Shown: positions 38,076 through 46,435 of the stretch, in pieces
Numbering within the stretch: the stretch's first letter is position 1
Layout of the letters: every line of letters begins with the position of its first letter
NCBI RefSeq assembly: GCF_001314225.1
Contig: NZ_CP012697.1
Location: 1,674,001 to 1,738,000 of the forward strand
Reading direction: 5' to 3'
DNA: 64,000 bases
Source: Microbacterium sp. No. 7
Lineage (GTDB): Bacteria; Actinomycetota; Actinomycetes; Actinomycetales; Microbacteriaceae
The notes under the pieces: model-generated
What the model saw: only the letters and a program-made list of their open reading frames with translations
The model's database searches: none
What the model was told of the DNA's origin: nothing
Made by a program: the position numbers and the translations under genes

Positions 38076-38690
38076 TCAGGCCACGACGAGAGAGGGAGGA
38101 CCGCGACGGTCGACGGCGTCGGCGCCGAGCCGCGGCCGCAGGACGACGACGGCGCCCGTGTCACGGGGACGCCGCATGCCCGCCGGCGCGAGGGCCGGCA
38201 CGGCGGGGAGGAGAAGCAGGCGGCGGCGCAGCCACGCCGCGAGGCCGGCGGCGGCCCGCAGGAGTGCGAGCACGGTGCGCTCGCCGCGGTGCAGGACGGC
38301 GACGGTCACGACGGCCGCGACCGCGTGACCGAGCCACATCGCGGGGTCTGCGGGCACGAGCGAGGGCGAGGCCGCGGCGAGCACGACCGGCGAGTGGTGC
38401 GCGTGCGCCCCGAGCGCGGGCAGGCCGTCGGCCGCGCCCACGACGAAGAGCACGTGGAAGAGGGTCTGGCTCACGGCGACCGAGGCGGAGAGCCGCACAA
38501 GCGAGAGCCGGCGACCCGCGAGCATCGTGCACACCGCGAGCGAGAGCACCCACGGCACCGCGATGCCGAGCGGTCCCGGCAGGGCGCCGCCCGCGACCAC
38601 GTGCGACAGCAGCGCCGCGAACGTCGCGATCGACGCGGCGAGAGCCGCGCGTGCCACGCGGGGGGCTCTCGACGCTCGCATGCGTCCCAT
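38076..38690 (-). CDS. Membrane protein upstream of the copper genes
   Basis: 204 residues with about five hydrophobic segments: ALAASIATFAALLSHVVAGG, GIAVPWVLSLAVCTMLA, LSASVAVSQTLFHVLFVVGA, and MWLGHAVAAVVTVAVL among them. A His cluster (GAHAHHSPVV) lies between helices and single histidines occur in two helices. I do not recognise the family. It precedes copC by about 97 bases on the same strand, so a copper role is plausible. Start choices are 38690 and 38681; CACAAT lies 7 bases before the latter's partner ATG and could be a -10 box. Confidence 0.65.
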   Translation of the reverse strand: MGRMRASRAPRVARAALAASIATFAALLSHVVAGGALPGPLGIAVPWVLSLAVCTMLAGRRLSLVRLSASVAVSQTLFHVLFVVGAADGLPALGAHAHHSPVVLAAASPSLVPADPAMWLGHAVAAVVTVAVLHRGERTVLALLRAAAGLAAWLRRRLLLLPAVPALAPAGMRRPRDTGAVVVLRPRLGADAVDRRGPPSLVVA

Positions 38691-38761
38691 TGTGCCAGGC
38701 TCCGCCGACCTCGCCGGCACGTCGCCGCCGCGCCGGGAACCCGCGATGCCGGACGGCGTGC

Positions 38762-39265
38762 TCAGCCGTTCATCGAGGCCGCCCACTCGGCCACGCGACG
38801 CGCGCTCTCCTCCTCGGAGATGTCCTCGACGCGCGTCATGATCGACCAGCGCACGCCGAACGGGTCGCGGATGCTGGCGAAGCGGTCGCCCGACACGAAC
38901 GTCGACGGGGCCTCGCGCACGGTCGCGCCCGCGGCCTCGGCGCGCGCCGTGAGGTCGTCGACGTCGGGGCAGTACAGCCCGATCGAGTAGCAGTCGTCCT
39001 CTCCGGCCGGCGCGGGCACCAGGTGATAGTCGGGGGTCGGCTCGCCGAGCTGTAGGTGGCCGGCGCCGAAGTCGAGCTCGGCGTGCACGACGAGCCCGCC
39101 CATCTCGGTGACGTCGACGACCCGCGCGCCGAACACGTCGCGGTAGAAGGCGATCGCGTCGGCGGCGGGGGAGACCGCGAGGAACGGGGTGAGGCTCGTC
39201 AGGCCGTGCGGCCGCCCGTCGGTGGTGTGACGGCCGTTCGCGGCGGGAGGGATGGCAGCAGTCAT
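38762..39265 (-). CDS. VOC-family (glyoxalase/bleomycin resistance-like) protein
   Basis: 167 residues. The VOC pattern is clear: LTPFLAVSPAADAIAFYRDV, VVHAELDFGAGHLQLGEPTP, YCPDVDDLTARAEAAGATV and FASIRDPFGVRWSIMTRVED. This matches the PhnB/YdeP-like group, whose members bind a divalent metal through a His/Glu set. The substrate is unknown. The ATG lies 6 bases after TAGCGT on the minus strand, a leaderless arrangement. It diverges from the AraC gene with about 90 bases between starts, so the regulator may control it (inference). Confidence 0.85.
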   Translation of the reverse strand: MTAAIPPAANGRHTTDGRPHGLTSLTPFLAVSPAADAIAFYRDVFGARVVDVTEMGGLVVHAELDFGAGHLQLGEPTPDYHLVPAPAGEDDCYSIGLYCPDVDDLTARAEAAGATVREAPSTFVSGDRFASIRDPFGVRWSIMTRVEDISEEESARRVAEWAASMNG

Positions 39266-39271
39266 GGCACG

Positions 39272-39277
39272 ACGCTA
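39272..39277 (-). promoter_or_regulatory. -10 box for the VOC gene (leaderless start)
   Basis: TAGCGT on the minus strand, then CGTGCC and the ATG at 39265. Confidence 0.6.
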
Positions 39278-39343
39278 CGCCGTCCGCCCGTCCGTGCGCT
39301 TGAAGATTCGCGACACGTCCTGCGGGAGGCGGCGCCCGCGGCC

Positions 39344-39349
39344 TAGTCT
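39344..39349 (+). promoter_or_regulatory. -10 box for AraC-type gene (leaderless start)
   Basis: TAGTCT followed by seven bases and ATG 39357; no ribosome site is present. Confidence 0.6.
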
Positions 39350-39356
39350 GGGCGCG

Positions 39357-40142
39357 ATGATCGATGCGACCCGCGGCGTGCTGTTCCCGGAGCGGCTGCC
39401 GACGTTCACGCGCCTCGAGCCCATCGGGCGCGTCGCGGCGCTCGTGCGCTGGTACTGGATCCCGGAGTGGGACCTCGCGCCGGGCCAGGCGTCGGCGCAG
39501 CAGCTCGTCGGCTATCCGGCCGTGAACCTCGTCGTCGAGCCCGGCGGGGTCTCGCTGTCGGGTCCCACGACGCGCAGCGGCCGGCGCGAGCTGACGGGCC
39601 GCGGGTGGGCGGTCGGCGCGCTGCTGCGCCCCGCGGCCACCGCGGCGCTCGCGGAGCGGCCCGAGGCCCTCGTCGACCGGCTCGCCGCCGTGCGGCATCC
39701 CGAGCTGCACGCCGCGGTCGCCGCGGCGATGTCGTCGGCCGACGCGGGGGAGCGGCACGCGGCCGCGACCGCGGCGTTCTCCGCGTGGCTCGAGGCGACG
39801 GTGCCGCCGCCGGCCGGCGACGCGCTGCTCGCGAACGCGATGGCCGACCTGCTGCTGCAGGATGCCGGCATCCTGCACGTCGGCGACGCCGCCGACCGGC
39901 TGGGCGTCTCGCCGCGCACCCTGCAGCGCCTCGCGCGGCGGTACGTGGGCGTGCCGCCCGCCGCGATGATCCGCCGTCGGCGCCTGCAGGAGGCGGCGCA
40001 GCGCCTGCGCGAGCGGCCGGACGCCGACCTCGCGGCGCTCGCCGCCGAGCTCGGCTACGCCGACCACGCGCACCTGACCCGCGACTTCCGCACCGTGCTC
40101 TCGTTCACCCCCAGCGAGTACCGCGCCGTTCGCGAGCCCTGA
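39357..40142 (+). CDS. AraC-family transcriptional regulator
   Basis: 261 residues. The N-terminal part resembles the DUF6597 sensor domain seen in many actinobacterial AraC proteins (ALVRWYWIPEWDLAPGQ, QLVGYPAVNLVVEPGGVSL). The C-terminal double helix-turn-helix reads HVGDAADRLGVSPRTLQRLA, RRYVGVPPAAMIRRRRLQEA and ADLAALAAELGYADHAHLTR, ending DFRTVLSFTPSEYRA. Its ligand is unknown. The divergent VOC gene is the nearest possible target. Confidence 0.88.
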   Translation: MIDATRGVLFPERLPTFTRLEPIGRVAALVRWYWIPEWDLAPGQASAQQLVGYPAVNLVVEPGGVSLSGPTTRSGRRELTGRGWAVGALLRPAATAALAERPEALVDRLAAVRHPELHAAVAAAMSSADAGERHAAATAAFSAWLEATVPPPAGDALLANAMADLLLQDAGILHVGDAADRLGVSPRTLQRLARRYVGVPPAAMIRRRRLQEAAQRLRERPDADLAALAAELGYADHAHLTRDFRTVLSFTPSEYRAVREP

Positions 40143-40191
40143 CGCCGCGCCGCCGCACGCACTCGTGGGCACCCGTGGCCGCCTCGCCGAC

Positions 40192-40288
40192 CGGCATCCG
40201 CCCACGACCGCCCACCAGCGTCGGCCGTGGGCGGATGCCGGGCGCTCGTGGTCGTCTCGCGGGACGGCATCCGCCCACGACCGCCCAC
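40192..40288. repeat. Convergent intergenic repeat with hairpin
   Basis: A 24-bp unit beginning CGGCATCCGCCCACGACC occurs exactly at 40192-40215 and 40265-40288; the second copy touches the stop codon of the DUF4442 gene. Between them, 40226-40240 is a perfect 15-bp inverse of the first copy's front, giving a hairpin with a 19-base loop. It lies between convergent genes and may end both transcripts. Confidence 0.82.
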
Positions 40289-40770
40289 TACTTCTGGGCG
40301 TCGCGGGCTGCGGCGGTGATCTCGGGGCGTTCGCGCACGTAGACCTCGCGGCGCACGCGCGCGACGACGTCGCCGCTCGCGTCGTGCACCTCCGTCTCGA
40401 ACCACTCGAGCACCTTCGCGCCGCCGCGCGCCCGTTCCCGCAGCTCGGCGGCCTTCTCGCGCGAGACCTCGAAGCGCGCCGTCAGCACGCCGCGACCGGG
40501 CTTGACGAACTCGATCTCGCCGCGCGTGTCCCACACCACCACGTCGCGGCCGAGCTGGTGCGCGATGAGCATGAAGTAGTACGGGTCGGTCATCGCCGAG
40601 AGGGAGCCGCCGAACGCCGTCCGCACGTAGTTGCGCGTCAGCACGTTGACGCGCAGCTCGACGACGGCCTCGGTCCAGTCGTCGGAGAACCGTCGCACGC
40701 GGATGCCGCTGAACAGGTTGGGCGGGTACAGGCTCATGCCGACGGCGAGCCGCCTCGGGGTGATGCGCAT
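40288..40770 (-). CDS. DUF4442 hotdog-fold thioesterase-like protein
   Basis: 160 residues. It starts MRITPRRLAVGMSLYPPNLF and has the DUF4442 pattern: FSDDWTEAVVELRVNVLTRN, YVRTAFGGSLSAMTDPYYFM and LMLIAHQLGRDVVVWDTRGE-like strands, with EIEFVKPGRGVLTARFEVS. This family has the hotdog fold of acyl-CoA thioesterases (YiiD/PaaI relatives), though activity is rarely shown. The C-terminal part is charged. No ribosome site is clear before ATG 40770. It is divergent from the next membrane protein gene; the gap holds only short promoter-like sequence. Confidence 0.78.
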   Translation of the reverse strand: MRITPRRLAVGMSLYPPNLFSGIRVRRFSDDWTEAVVELRVNVLTRNYVRTAFGGSLSAMTDPYYFMLIAHQLGRDVVVWDTRGEIEFVKPGRGVLTARFEVSREKAAELRERARGGAKVLEWFETEVHDASGDVVARVRREVYVRERPEITAAARDAQK

Positions 40771-40861
40771 GACAGGTGATTGTGCCGATGAACCGGATGC
40801 CACGCACGCGCGTTGTCGGTGATCTACAACGCGACGACGTCGGACGCGGCATGATCGAGTC

Positions 40862-41923
40862 ATGTCACGGAACGAGAGCGCACGCGTCCCCGCGCGCCGC
40901 CCCGTGCCCGCGAACCCGCGCCGGGCGCGGCACGCGTTCGTCTTCGCCGGCATCCTGCTGCCGGCGGCGATCGTCGTCGCGGGCGCCATGACGGCCTACA
41001 TCCATCACGGCGATCCGCTCGCGTCCGTCGTCGTCGACGAGAACCTCGACGGCGTGCTCGACGACGACACCGTCCTGTTCCTGCCGCTGGGGATCCTGCT
41101 GGCGTCCGGCCTCGCCCTGCCCGCCGCGCTGAGCCTGTGGGCGGCGCCCCGCGTGCGGCGCGGCGCCCGCGGCATCCGCTACCGCATCCTGTCGGCGCTG
41201 TCGCTGGGCGCCGCGGTCTTCGTCACGATCGCGATGGTGCGCATGATGGTCCCGCCGCACGCGGCCGAGACCTGGGAGCCCGTCGCGGGCTCGCCCGCGC
41301 TGCCGGTCGCCGCCGCCGGAGGCCTGCTCGCCGCGATCGCGGGCTGGGCGGCGCAGCCGGCGATCGCGCGACGCGGGGAGCGGCACGAGCCCGCGCCGGG
41401 GCCCGACGAGGACGACGACGCGCTCTGGGAACGCCACCTCATGCTGTCCACCGCCGGCCTCGTCTCGCTCGCGGTGGTCTTCGTCCTGGCGACGGGCGCC
41501 GTCATCGGCATCCTCGTCATCGCGCCCGCGGGCCTGCTGTGGGTCGCCGCGCTGACGGCCCTGCTGCTCACGATCCTGGTGCTCGTGACGAACGTCGCCT
41601 TCCGGGCGCGCGTGGATGCCACCGGCCTCACCCTGCGGTCGGCGGCCGGCTGGCCGTGCGTGTTCGTGCCCGCCGACGAGATCGCGACGGCCACCGTCGT
41701 CACGGTGCATCCGATGGAGCAGTTCGGCGGCTGGGGGATGCGCCGGCTGCCCGGCGGGCGCCGGGCGGTCGTCGTGCGCGGCGGCCCCGGCATCGAGGTG
41801 CGGCTGCGCGACGGGGGCACGGTCACGGTCACGGCCGACGACGCCGAGGCGGGCGCGGCGCTGCTGCGCACCCTGCCGCGACGACCCCGCGGCGCGGACG
41901 GGCGCGACGGCGAGGGTGGTTGA
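40862..41923 (+). CDS. Membrane protein with C-terminal PH-like region
   Basis: 353 residues. About six membrane helices: FVFAGILLPAAIVVAGAMTA, FLPLGILLASGLALPAALSL, ILSALSLGAAVFVTIAMVRM, PVAAAGGLLAAIAGWAA, STAGLVSLAVVFVLATGAVI and LLWVAALTALLLTILVLVTN. The cytoplasmic tail (RARVDATGLTLRSAAGWPCV, FVPADEIATATVVTVHPMEQ) resembles the PH-like/DUF1648-linked domains of actinobacterial membrane proteins. No function can be given. The ATG follows CATGAT plus six bases and has no ribosome site. The O-methyltransferase begins 31 bases after its stop. Confidence 0.7.
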   Translation: MSRNESARVPARRPVPANPRRARHAFVFAGILLPAAIVVAGAMTAYIHHGDPLASVVVDENLDGVLDDDTVLFLPLGILLASGLALPAALSLWAAPRVRRGARGIRYRILSALSLGAAVFVTIAMVRMMVPPHAAETWEPVAGSPALPVAAAGGLLAAIAGWAAQPAIARRGERHEPAPGPDEDDDALWERHLMLSTAGLVSLAVVFVLATGAVIGILVIAPAGLLWVAALTALLLTILVLVTNVAFRARVDATGLTLRSAAGWPCVFVPADEIATATVVTVHPMEQFGGWGMRRLPGGRRAVVVRGGPGIEVRLRDGGTVTVTADDAEAGAALLRTLPRRPRGADGRDGEGG

Positions 41924-41954
41924 CGGCGCCGCCGGGCCGGGGTTGGCTGGGGGC

Positions 41955-42626
41955 ATGACCGAGCAGCCCAGCGCCGACGCGTGGCAGCGCGTCGACGCCT
42001 ACCTGACCGACGCCCTCGTGGGGCACGACCCCGTGCTCGACGCCGCGATCGCGGCGCAGCGCGAGGCGGGGATGCCGGCGATCGAGGTCGCCCCCGTGAA
42101 CGCCAAGCTGCTGCACCTGCTGGCCCGTCTCGCGGGCGCGCGGCGCGTGCTCGAGGTCGGCACGCTCGGCGGGTACTCCACGATCTGGCTCGCGCGCTCC
42201 CTGCCGCCGGGCGGTCGCGTCGTGACGATCGAGGCCGAGCCCGCGCACGCCGCCGTCGCCCGCGCGAGCATCGACCGCGCGGGCGTCGGCGACCGCGTCG
42301 ACATCCTCGTCGGGCTCGGAGCCGACGTCCTCCCGACGCTCGTCGGCGGCGAGCCCTTCGACCTCGTCTTCATCGACGCCGACAAGGAGTCGAACACGGT
42401 CTACCTCGACTGGGCGGCGCAGCTCGGCCGCCCCGGCACCGTGGTCGTCGTCGACAACGTCGTGCGCGGGGGCGCCGTCGCCGACCCCGCCGCGCAGACC
42501 TCGCAGATCCTCGGCGTGCGGGCGGGCCTGGAGATGCTCGCGGCCGACCCGCGCTTCGACGCGACCGCGCTGCAGACCCTCGACGCGAAGGGGTGGGACG
42601 GCGTGGCGATCGCGCTCGTCGCCTGA
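41955..42626 (+). CDS. Class I SAM-dependent O-methyltransferase
   Basis: 223 residues of the methyltransf_3 (catechol/caffeoyl-CoA type) family. Motif I is RVLEVGTLGGYSTIWLARSL, the acidic strand VVTIEAEPAHAAVARASI, the metal site DLVFIDADKESNTVYLDWA, and VVVVDNVVRGGAVAD. Members methylate hydroxyl groups of small molecules using a divalent metal; the substrate here cannot be read. It follows the membrane protein gene closely and precedes eno by about 107 bases with its own TTGGCT box six bases from the ATG. Confidence 0.88.
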   Translation: MTEQPSADAWQRVDAYLTDALVGHDPVLDAAIAAQREAGMPAIEVAPVNAKLLHLLARLAGARRVLEVGTLGGYSTIWLARSLPPGGRVVTIEAEPAHAAVARASIDRAGVGDRVDILVGLGADVLPTLVGGEPFDLVFIDADKESNTVYLDWAAQLGRPGTVVVVDNVVRGGAVADPAAQTSQILGVRAGLEMLAADPRFDATALQTLDAKGWDGVAIALVA

Positions 42627-42673
42627 GGCCGCACGGCGAGGATGTCGGCCTGTGCCAGCGGCATCCGTCTCAC

Positions 42674-44014
<1,341 letters not shown>

Positions 44015-44043
44015 CGCACGCGAACGGACGAGAGGGGGACGCC

Positions 44044-44541
44044 GTGGATTCCAGGACGGCGTCCCCCTCTCGCGTCGGCTCCCCGGGCGCCTCGCCCCGC
44101 GCCGGCACGGGCCGCGTGAGCGTGCGCGAGTGGTTCGCCGACGTGCGCTTCTCGGGGTTCGTCGCGATCATGCTGGGCCTCGTCGTGCTCGCCGTCTTCG
44201 TGCTGATGCCGACGGTGGGCACCTACATCGACCAGCGTCAGCGCATCGCCGAGCTCGAGCGATCGGTGCAGGCGAGCGCCGAGCAGATCGCCGAGCTCGA
44301 ACGCGATCGCGAGCGATGGACCGACCGGGCCTACCTCGTCGCCCAGGCGCGCGAACGCCTCTACTACGTGTTCCCCGGCGAGGTCGTGTACCTCGTCGAC
44401 AACGACCTGCCGCCGGTGCTCGCCGGCCCCGATCGCGCGCCCGTCAGCAGCGACGTCGAGCAGACCGTCGTCGACTGGCCCGCGCAGCTGCTGCGCTCGG
44501 TCGTGTCGGCCGGCGTCGCGCAGACGGTCACGAGCCGGTGA
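44044..44541 (+). CDS. ftsB: FtsB/DivIC-type septum formation initiator
   Basis: 165 residues. A disordered Ser/Pro/Arg N-terminus leads to one membrane helix (FVAIMLGLVVLAVFVLMPTV, about residues 36-55) and an extracytoplasmic coiled coil (QRQRIAELERSVQASAEQIA, LERDRERWTDRAYLVAQARE). The motif RLYYVFPGEVVYLVDND is typical of actinobacterial FtsB/DivIC. The protein joins FtsL and FtsQ in the divisome. It starts at GTG 44044, 29 bases after eno, the usual actinobacterial placement. Confidence 0.9.
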   Translation: MDSRTASPSRVGSPGASPRAGTGRVSVREWFADVRFSGFVAIMLGLVVLAVFVLMPTVGTYIDQRQRIAELERSVQASAEQIAELERDRERWTDRAYLVAQARERLYYVFPGEVVYLVDNDLPPVLAGPDRAPVSSDVEQTVVDWPAQLLRSVVSAGVAQTVTSR

Positions 44542-44570
44542 CGCTCAGGTCGCATCCGGCCGGCCGCCGG

Positions 44571-44576
44571 TAGCCT
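44571..44576 (+). promoter_or_regulatory. -10 box for DUF501 gene (leaderless start)
   Basis: TAGCCT, six bases, then GTG 44583. No ribosome site precedes the start. Confidence 0.6.
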
Positions 44577-44582
44577 GGGCGG

Positions 44583-45101
44583 GTGCCCGCAACTGCTCTG
44601 ACCCCCGCGACCGCCGCCGATCTCGCCGTCATGCGCGCGCAGCTCGGACGTCCCATGCGCGGCGTCGTCGGCATCGCGGCACGGTGCGCGTGCGGCAACC
44701 CCGCGGTGGTCGCGACGGCGCCCCGCCTCGACGACGGGACGCCGTTCCCGACGTTCTACTATCTGACCCACCCCGGGGCGACGGCCGCGATGTCGGCGCT
44801 CGAGGCGGTCGGCGTCATGCAGGAGTTCAACGACCTGCTCGCCGACGACGCCGAGGTGGCGTCCGCGTACCGGGCCGCGCACGAGGCGTACCTCGCCGAC
44901 CGCGCGCCCTACGGCGAGGTGCCCGAGATCGAGGGCGTCTCGGCGGGCGGCATGCCCACCCGGGTCAAGTGCCTGCACGCCCTCGCCGCCCACGCCCTGG
45001 CGGCCGGCCCCGGCGTCAACCCCATCGGCGACGCGGCCCTGGCGCGCGGCACCTGGTCGCCGCAGCGCTGCACGTGCGAGACCCCCGGGGACGCTCCGTG
45101 A
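44583..45101 (+). CDS. DUF501 protein
   Basis: 172 residues of a family nearly restricted to actinobacteria. Conserved parts: LGRPMRGVVGIAARCACGNP, TFYYLTHPGATAAMSALEAV, VGVMQEFNDLLADD and GGMPTRVKCLHALAAHALAA, ending RGTWSPQRCTCETPGDAP. The cysteine/histidine residues (ARCACG, RVKCLHALAAH, RCTC) suggest a metal site. Function is unknown; its steady place after ftsB and eno hints at a housekeeping role. The 3' end overlaps the next gene by 4 bases. Confidence 0.9.
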   Translation: MPATALTPATAADLAVMRAQLGRPMRGVVGIAARCACGNPAVVATAPRLDDGTPFPTFYYLTHPGATAAMSALEAVGVMQEFNDLLADDAEVASAYRAAHEAYLADRAPYGEVPEIEGVSAGGMPTRVKCLHALAAHALAAGPGVNPIGDAALARGTWSPQRCTCETPGDAP

Positions 45102-46435
45102 GATCGATGCGCGCGGCGGTCGCTGCGGCGATCGTCGCCGCGACGATCGCCCTGGCGGGGGCCGCGGCGACCTCCGCCCCGGCGACGCCCACGCCGACGC
45201 CGACGCCGACGCCGAGCCCGACGGCGCCGGTCGATCCGATACGCGCCGCGCAGTACTGGCTCGACGACTACGGCATCCGCACGGCCTGGGAGACCACGCG
45301 GGGCGAGGGCGTGCGGATCGCGATCATCGACACCGGCGTGGGGCGCGGACCGGTCGAGTTCTCCGGCGTGGTCGGCGGCGCGGACTTCTCCGGCCTCGGC
45401 GCGTCCGACGGGCGGTCGTCCGTCGGCGCCGTCGACGCCGACCACGGCAGCTGGGTCGCCTCGCTGGCGGGCGCGCGCGGCACGGGCGCGGAGACGGGCA
45501 TGCTCGGTGTCGCGCCCGACGCCGAGCTGCTCTCGCTGTCGATCGGCTTCGGCTCGTCGGTCTCGGTGCCGTTCGTCGAGCAGGTCGCCGACGCCATCCG
45601 GTGGGCCGTCGACAACGGCGCCGACGTCATCAACCTCTCGTTCACGACCAACACCCTCACGTGGGACCCGCTGTGGGACGACGCGTTCCTGTACGCGTTC
45701 GACAACGACGTGGTGGTCGTCGTGGCGGCCGGCAACCGCGGCAACGGGACGGAGGAGGTCGGCGCGCCCGCGACGATCCCCGGCGTCCTCACCGTGGCGG
45801 GCGTCGACCGCTCCGGCCAGGTGAGCCAGGGGGCGTCGACGCAGGGCATCACGGTGGGCATCTCCGCGCCGAGCGAGCAGCTGCTCGGGGTGTCGGCCGA
45901 CGGCCGCGTCGTCCAGTGGGAGGGCACGGGCGGGGCGGCGCCGATCGTCGCGGGCATCGTGGCGCTCGTGCGCGCGGCGCACCCGGAGCTCGACGCGAAC
46001 AACGTCATCAACCGCATCGTGAGCACCGCCCGCCCCGCCGCGGGCGCGACCGCCGTGCCCGACAACCTGTACGGGTTCGGGCTCGTGGATGCCGCCGCGG
46101 CCGTGTCGGCGCCGGTGGACGCGGTCGACGCGAACCCCATGGGCGACCTCGCGGAGTGGATCCGCCTGTACCGCCGCGCGGAGCAGACGCCGGAGCCGGA
46201 GCCGACCGTCGCGCCGGTCGACGTCCCCGCGCTTCCGCAGGCCGAGTCGGCGCCGCGGGTCTCGCCTCTCGTGCCCTCGACCGACACGCTCAGGTACGGG
46301 ACGCTGCCGCTGGCGGCGGGAACCCTGGCCGCTATACTGGTCGCGCTCGGTGTCACCGCGGCTGCCCGGCGAATCCTTTCGACACGCGCAATGCGCACTC
46401 CGAACCCACGAACCGAGGAGTCTTTTCCACCGTGA
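45098..46435 (+). CDS. Subtilase-fold (S8, mycosin-like) exported protein lacking the catalytic serine
   Basis: 445 residues. Signal peptide (VAAAIVAATIALAGAAATSA), a TPTPTP linker, an S8 domain, a Pro/Glu linker and a C-terminal membrane helix (PLAAGTLAAILVALGVTAA). This is mycosin-like. The catalytic Asp78 (IAIIDTGVG) and His116 (DHGSWVASLAG) and the oxyanion Asn (VVAAGNRGNG) are present. The nucleophile motif, normally GTSxAAP, is GTGGAAPIVAG, with Gly at residue 278 (codon 45929-45931). It therefore should not cut peptides and may be a binding or scaffold pseudoprotease. The GTG start overlaps DUF501 by 4 bases. Confidence 0.88.
   Translation: MRSMRAAVAAAIVAATIALAGAAATSAPATPTPTPTPTPSPTAPVDPIRAAQYWLDDYGIRTAWETTRGEGVRIAIIDTGVGRGPVEFSGVVGGADFSGLGASDGRSSVGAVDADHGSWVASLAGARGTGAETGMLGVAPDAELLSLSIGFGSSVSVPFVEQVADAIRWAVDNGADVINLSFTTNTLTWDPLWDDAFLYAFDNDVVVVVAAGNRGNGTEEVGAPATIPGVLTVAGVDRSGQVSQGASTQGITVGISAPSEQLLGVSADGRVVQWEGTGGAAPIVAGIVALVRAAHPELDANNVINRIVSTARPAAGATAVPDNLYGFGLVDAAAAVSAPVDAVDANPMGDLAEWIRLYRRAEQTPEPEPTVAPVDVPALPQAESAPRVSPLVPSTDTLRYGTLPLAAGTLAAILVALGVTAAARRILSTRAMRTPNPRTEESFPP
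46333..46338 (+). promoter_or_regulatory. Possible internal -10 box for ndh
   Basis: TATACT lies within the last 100 bases of the subtilase gene. Such an AT-rich hexamer is rare in this DNA. It could give ndh a private promoter with a leader of about 87 bases. No convincing -35 box was found. Confidence 0.35.

Noticed and set aside
44684..45097. N-terminal extension of the subtilase gene upstream of 45098
   Set aside because: The extra part is a shadow of DUF501, rich in Arg, and would remove the signal peptide from the front.
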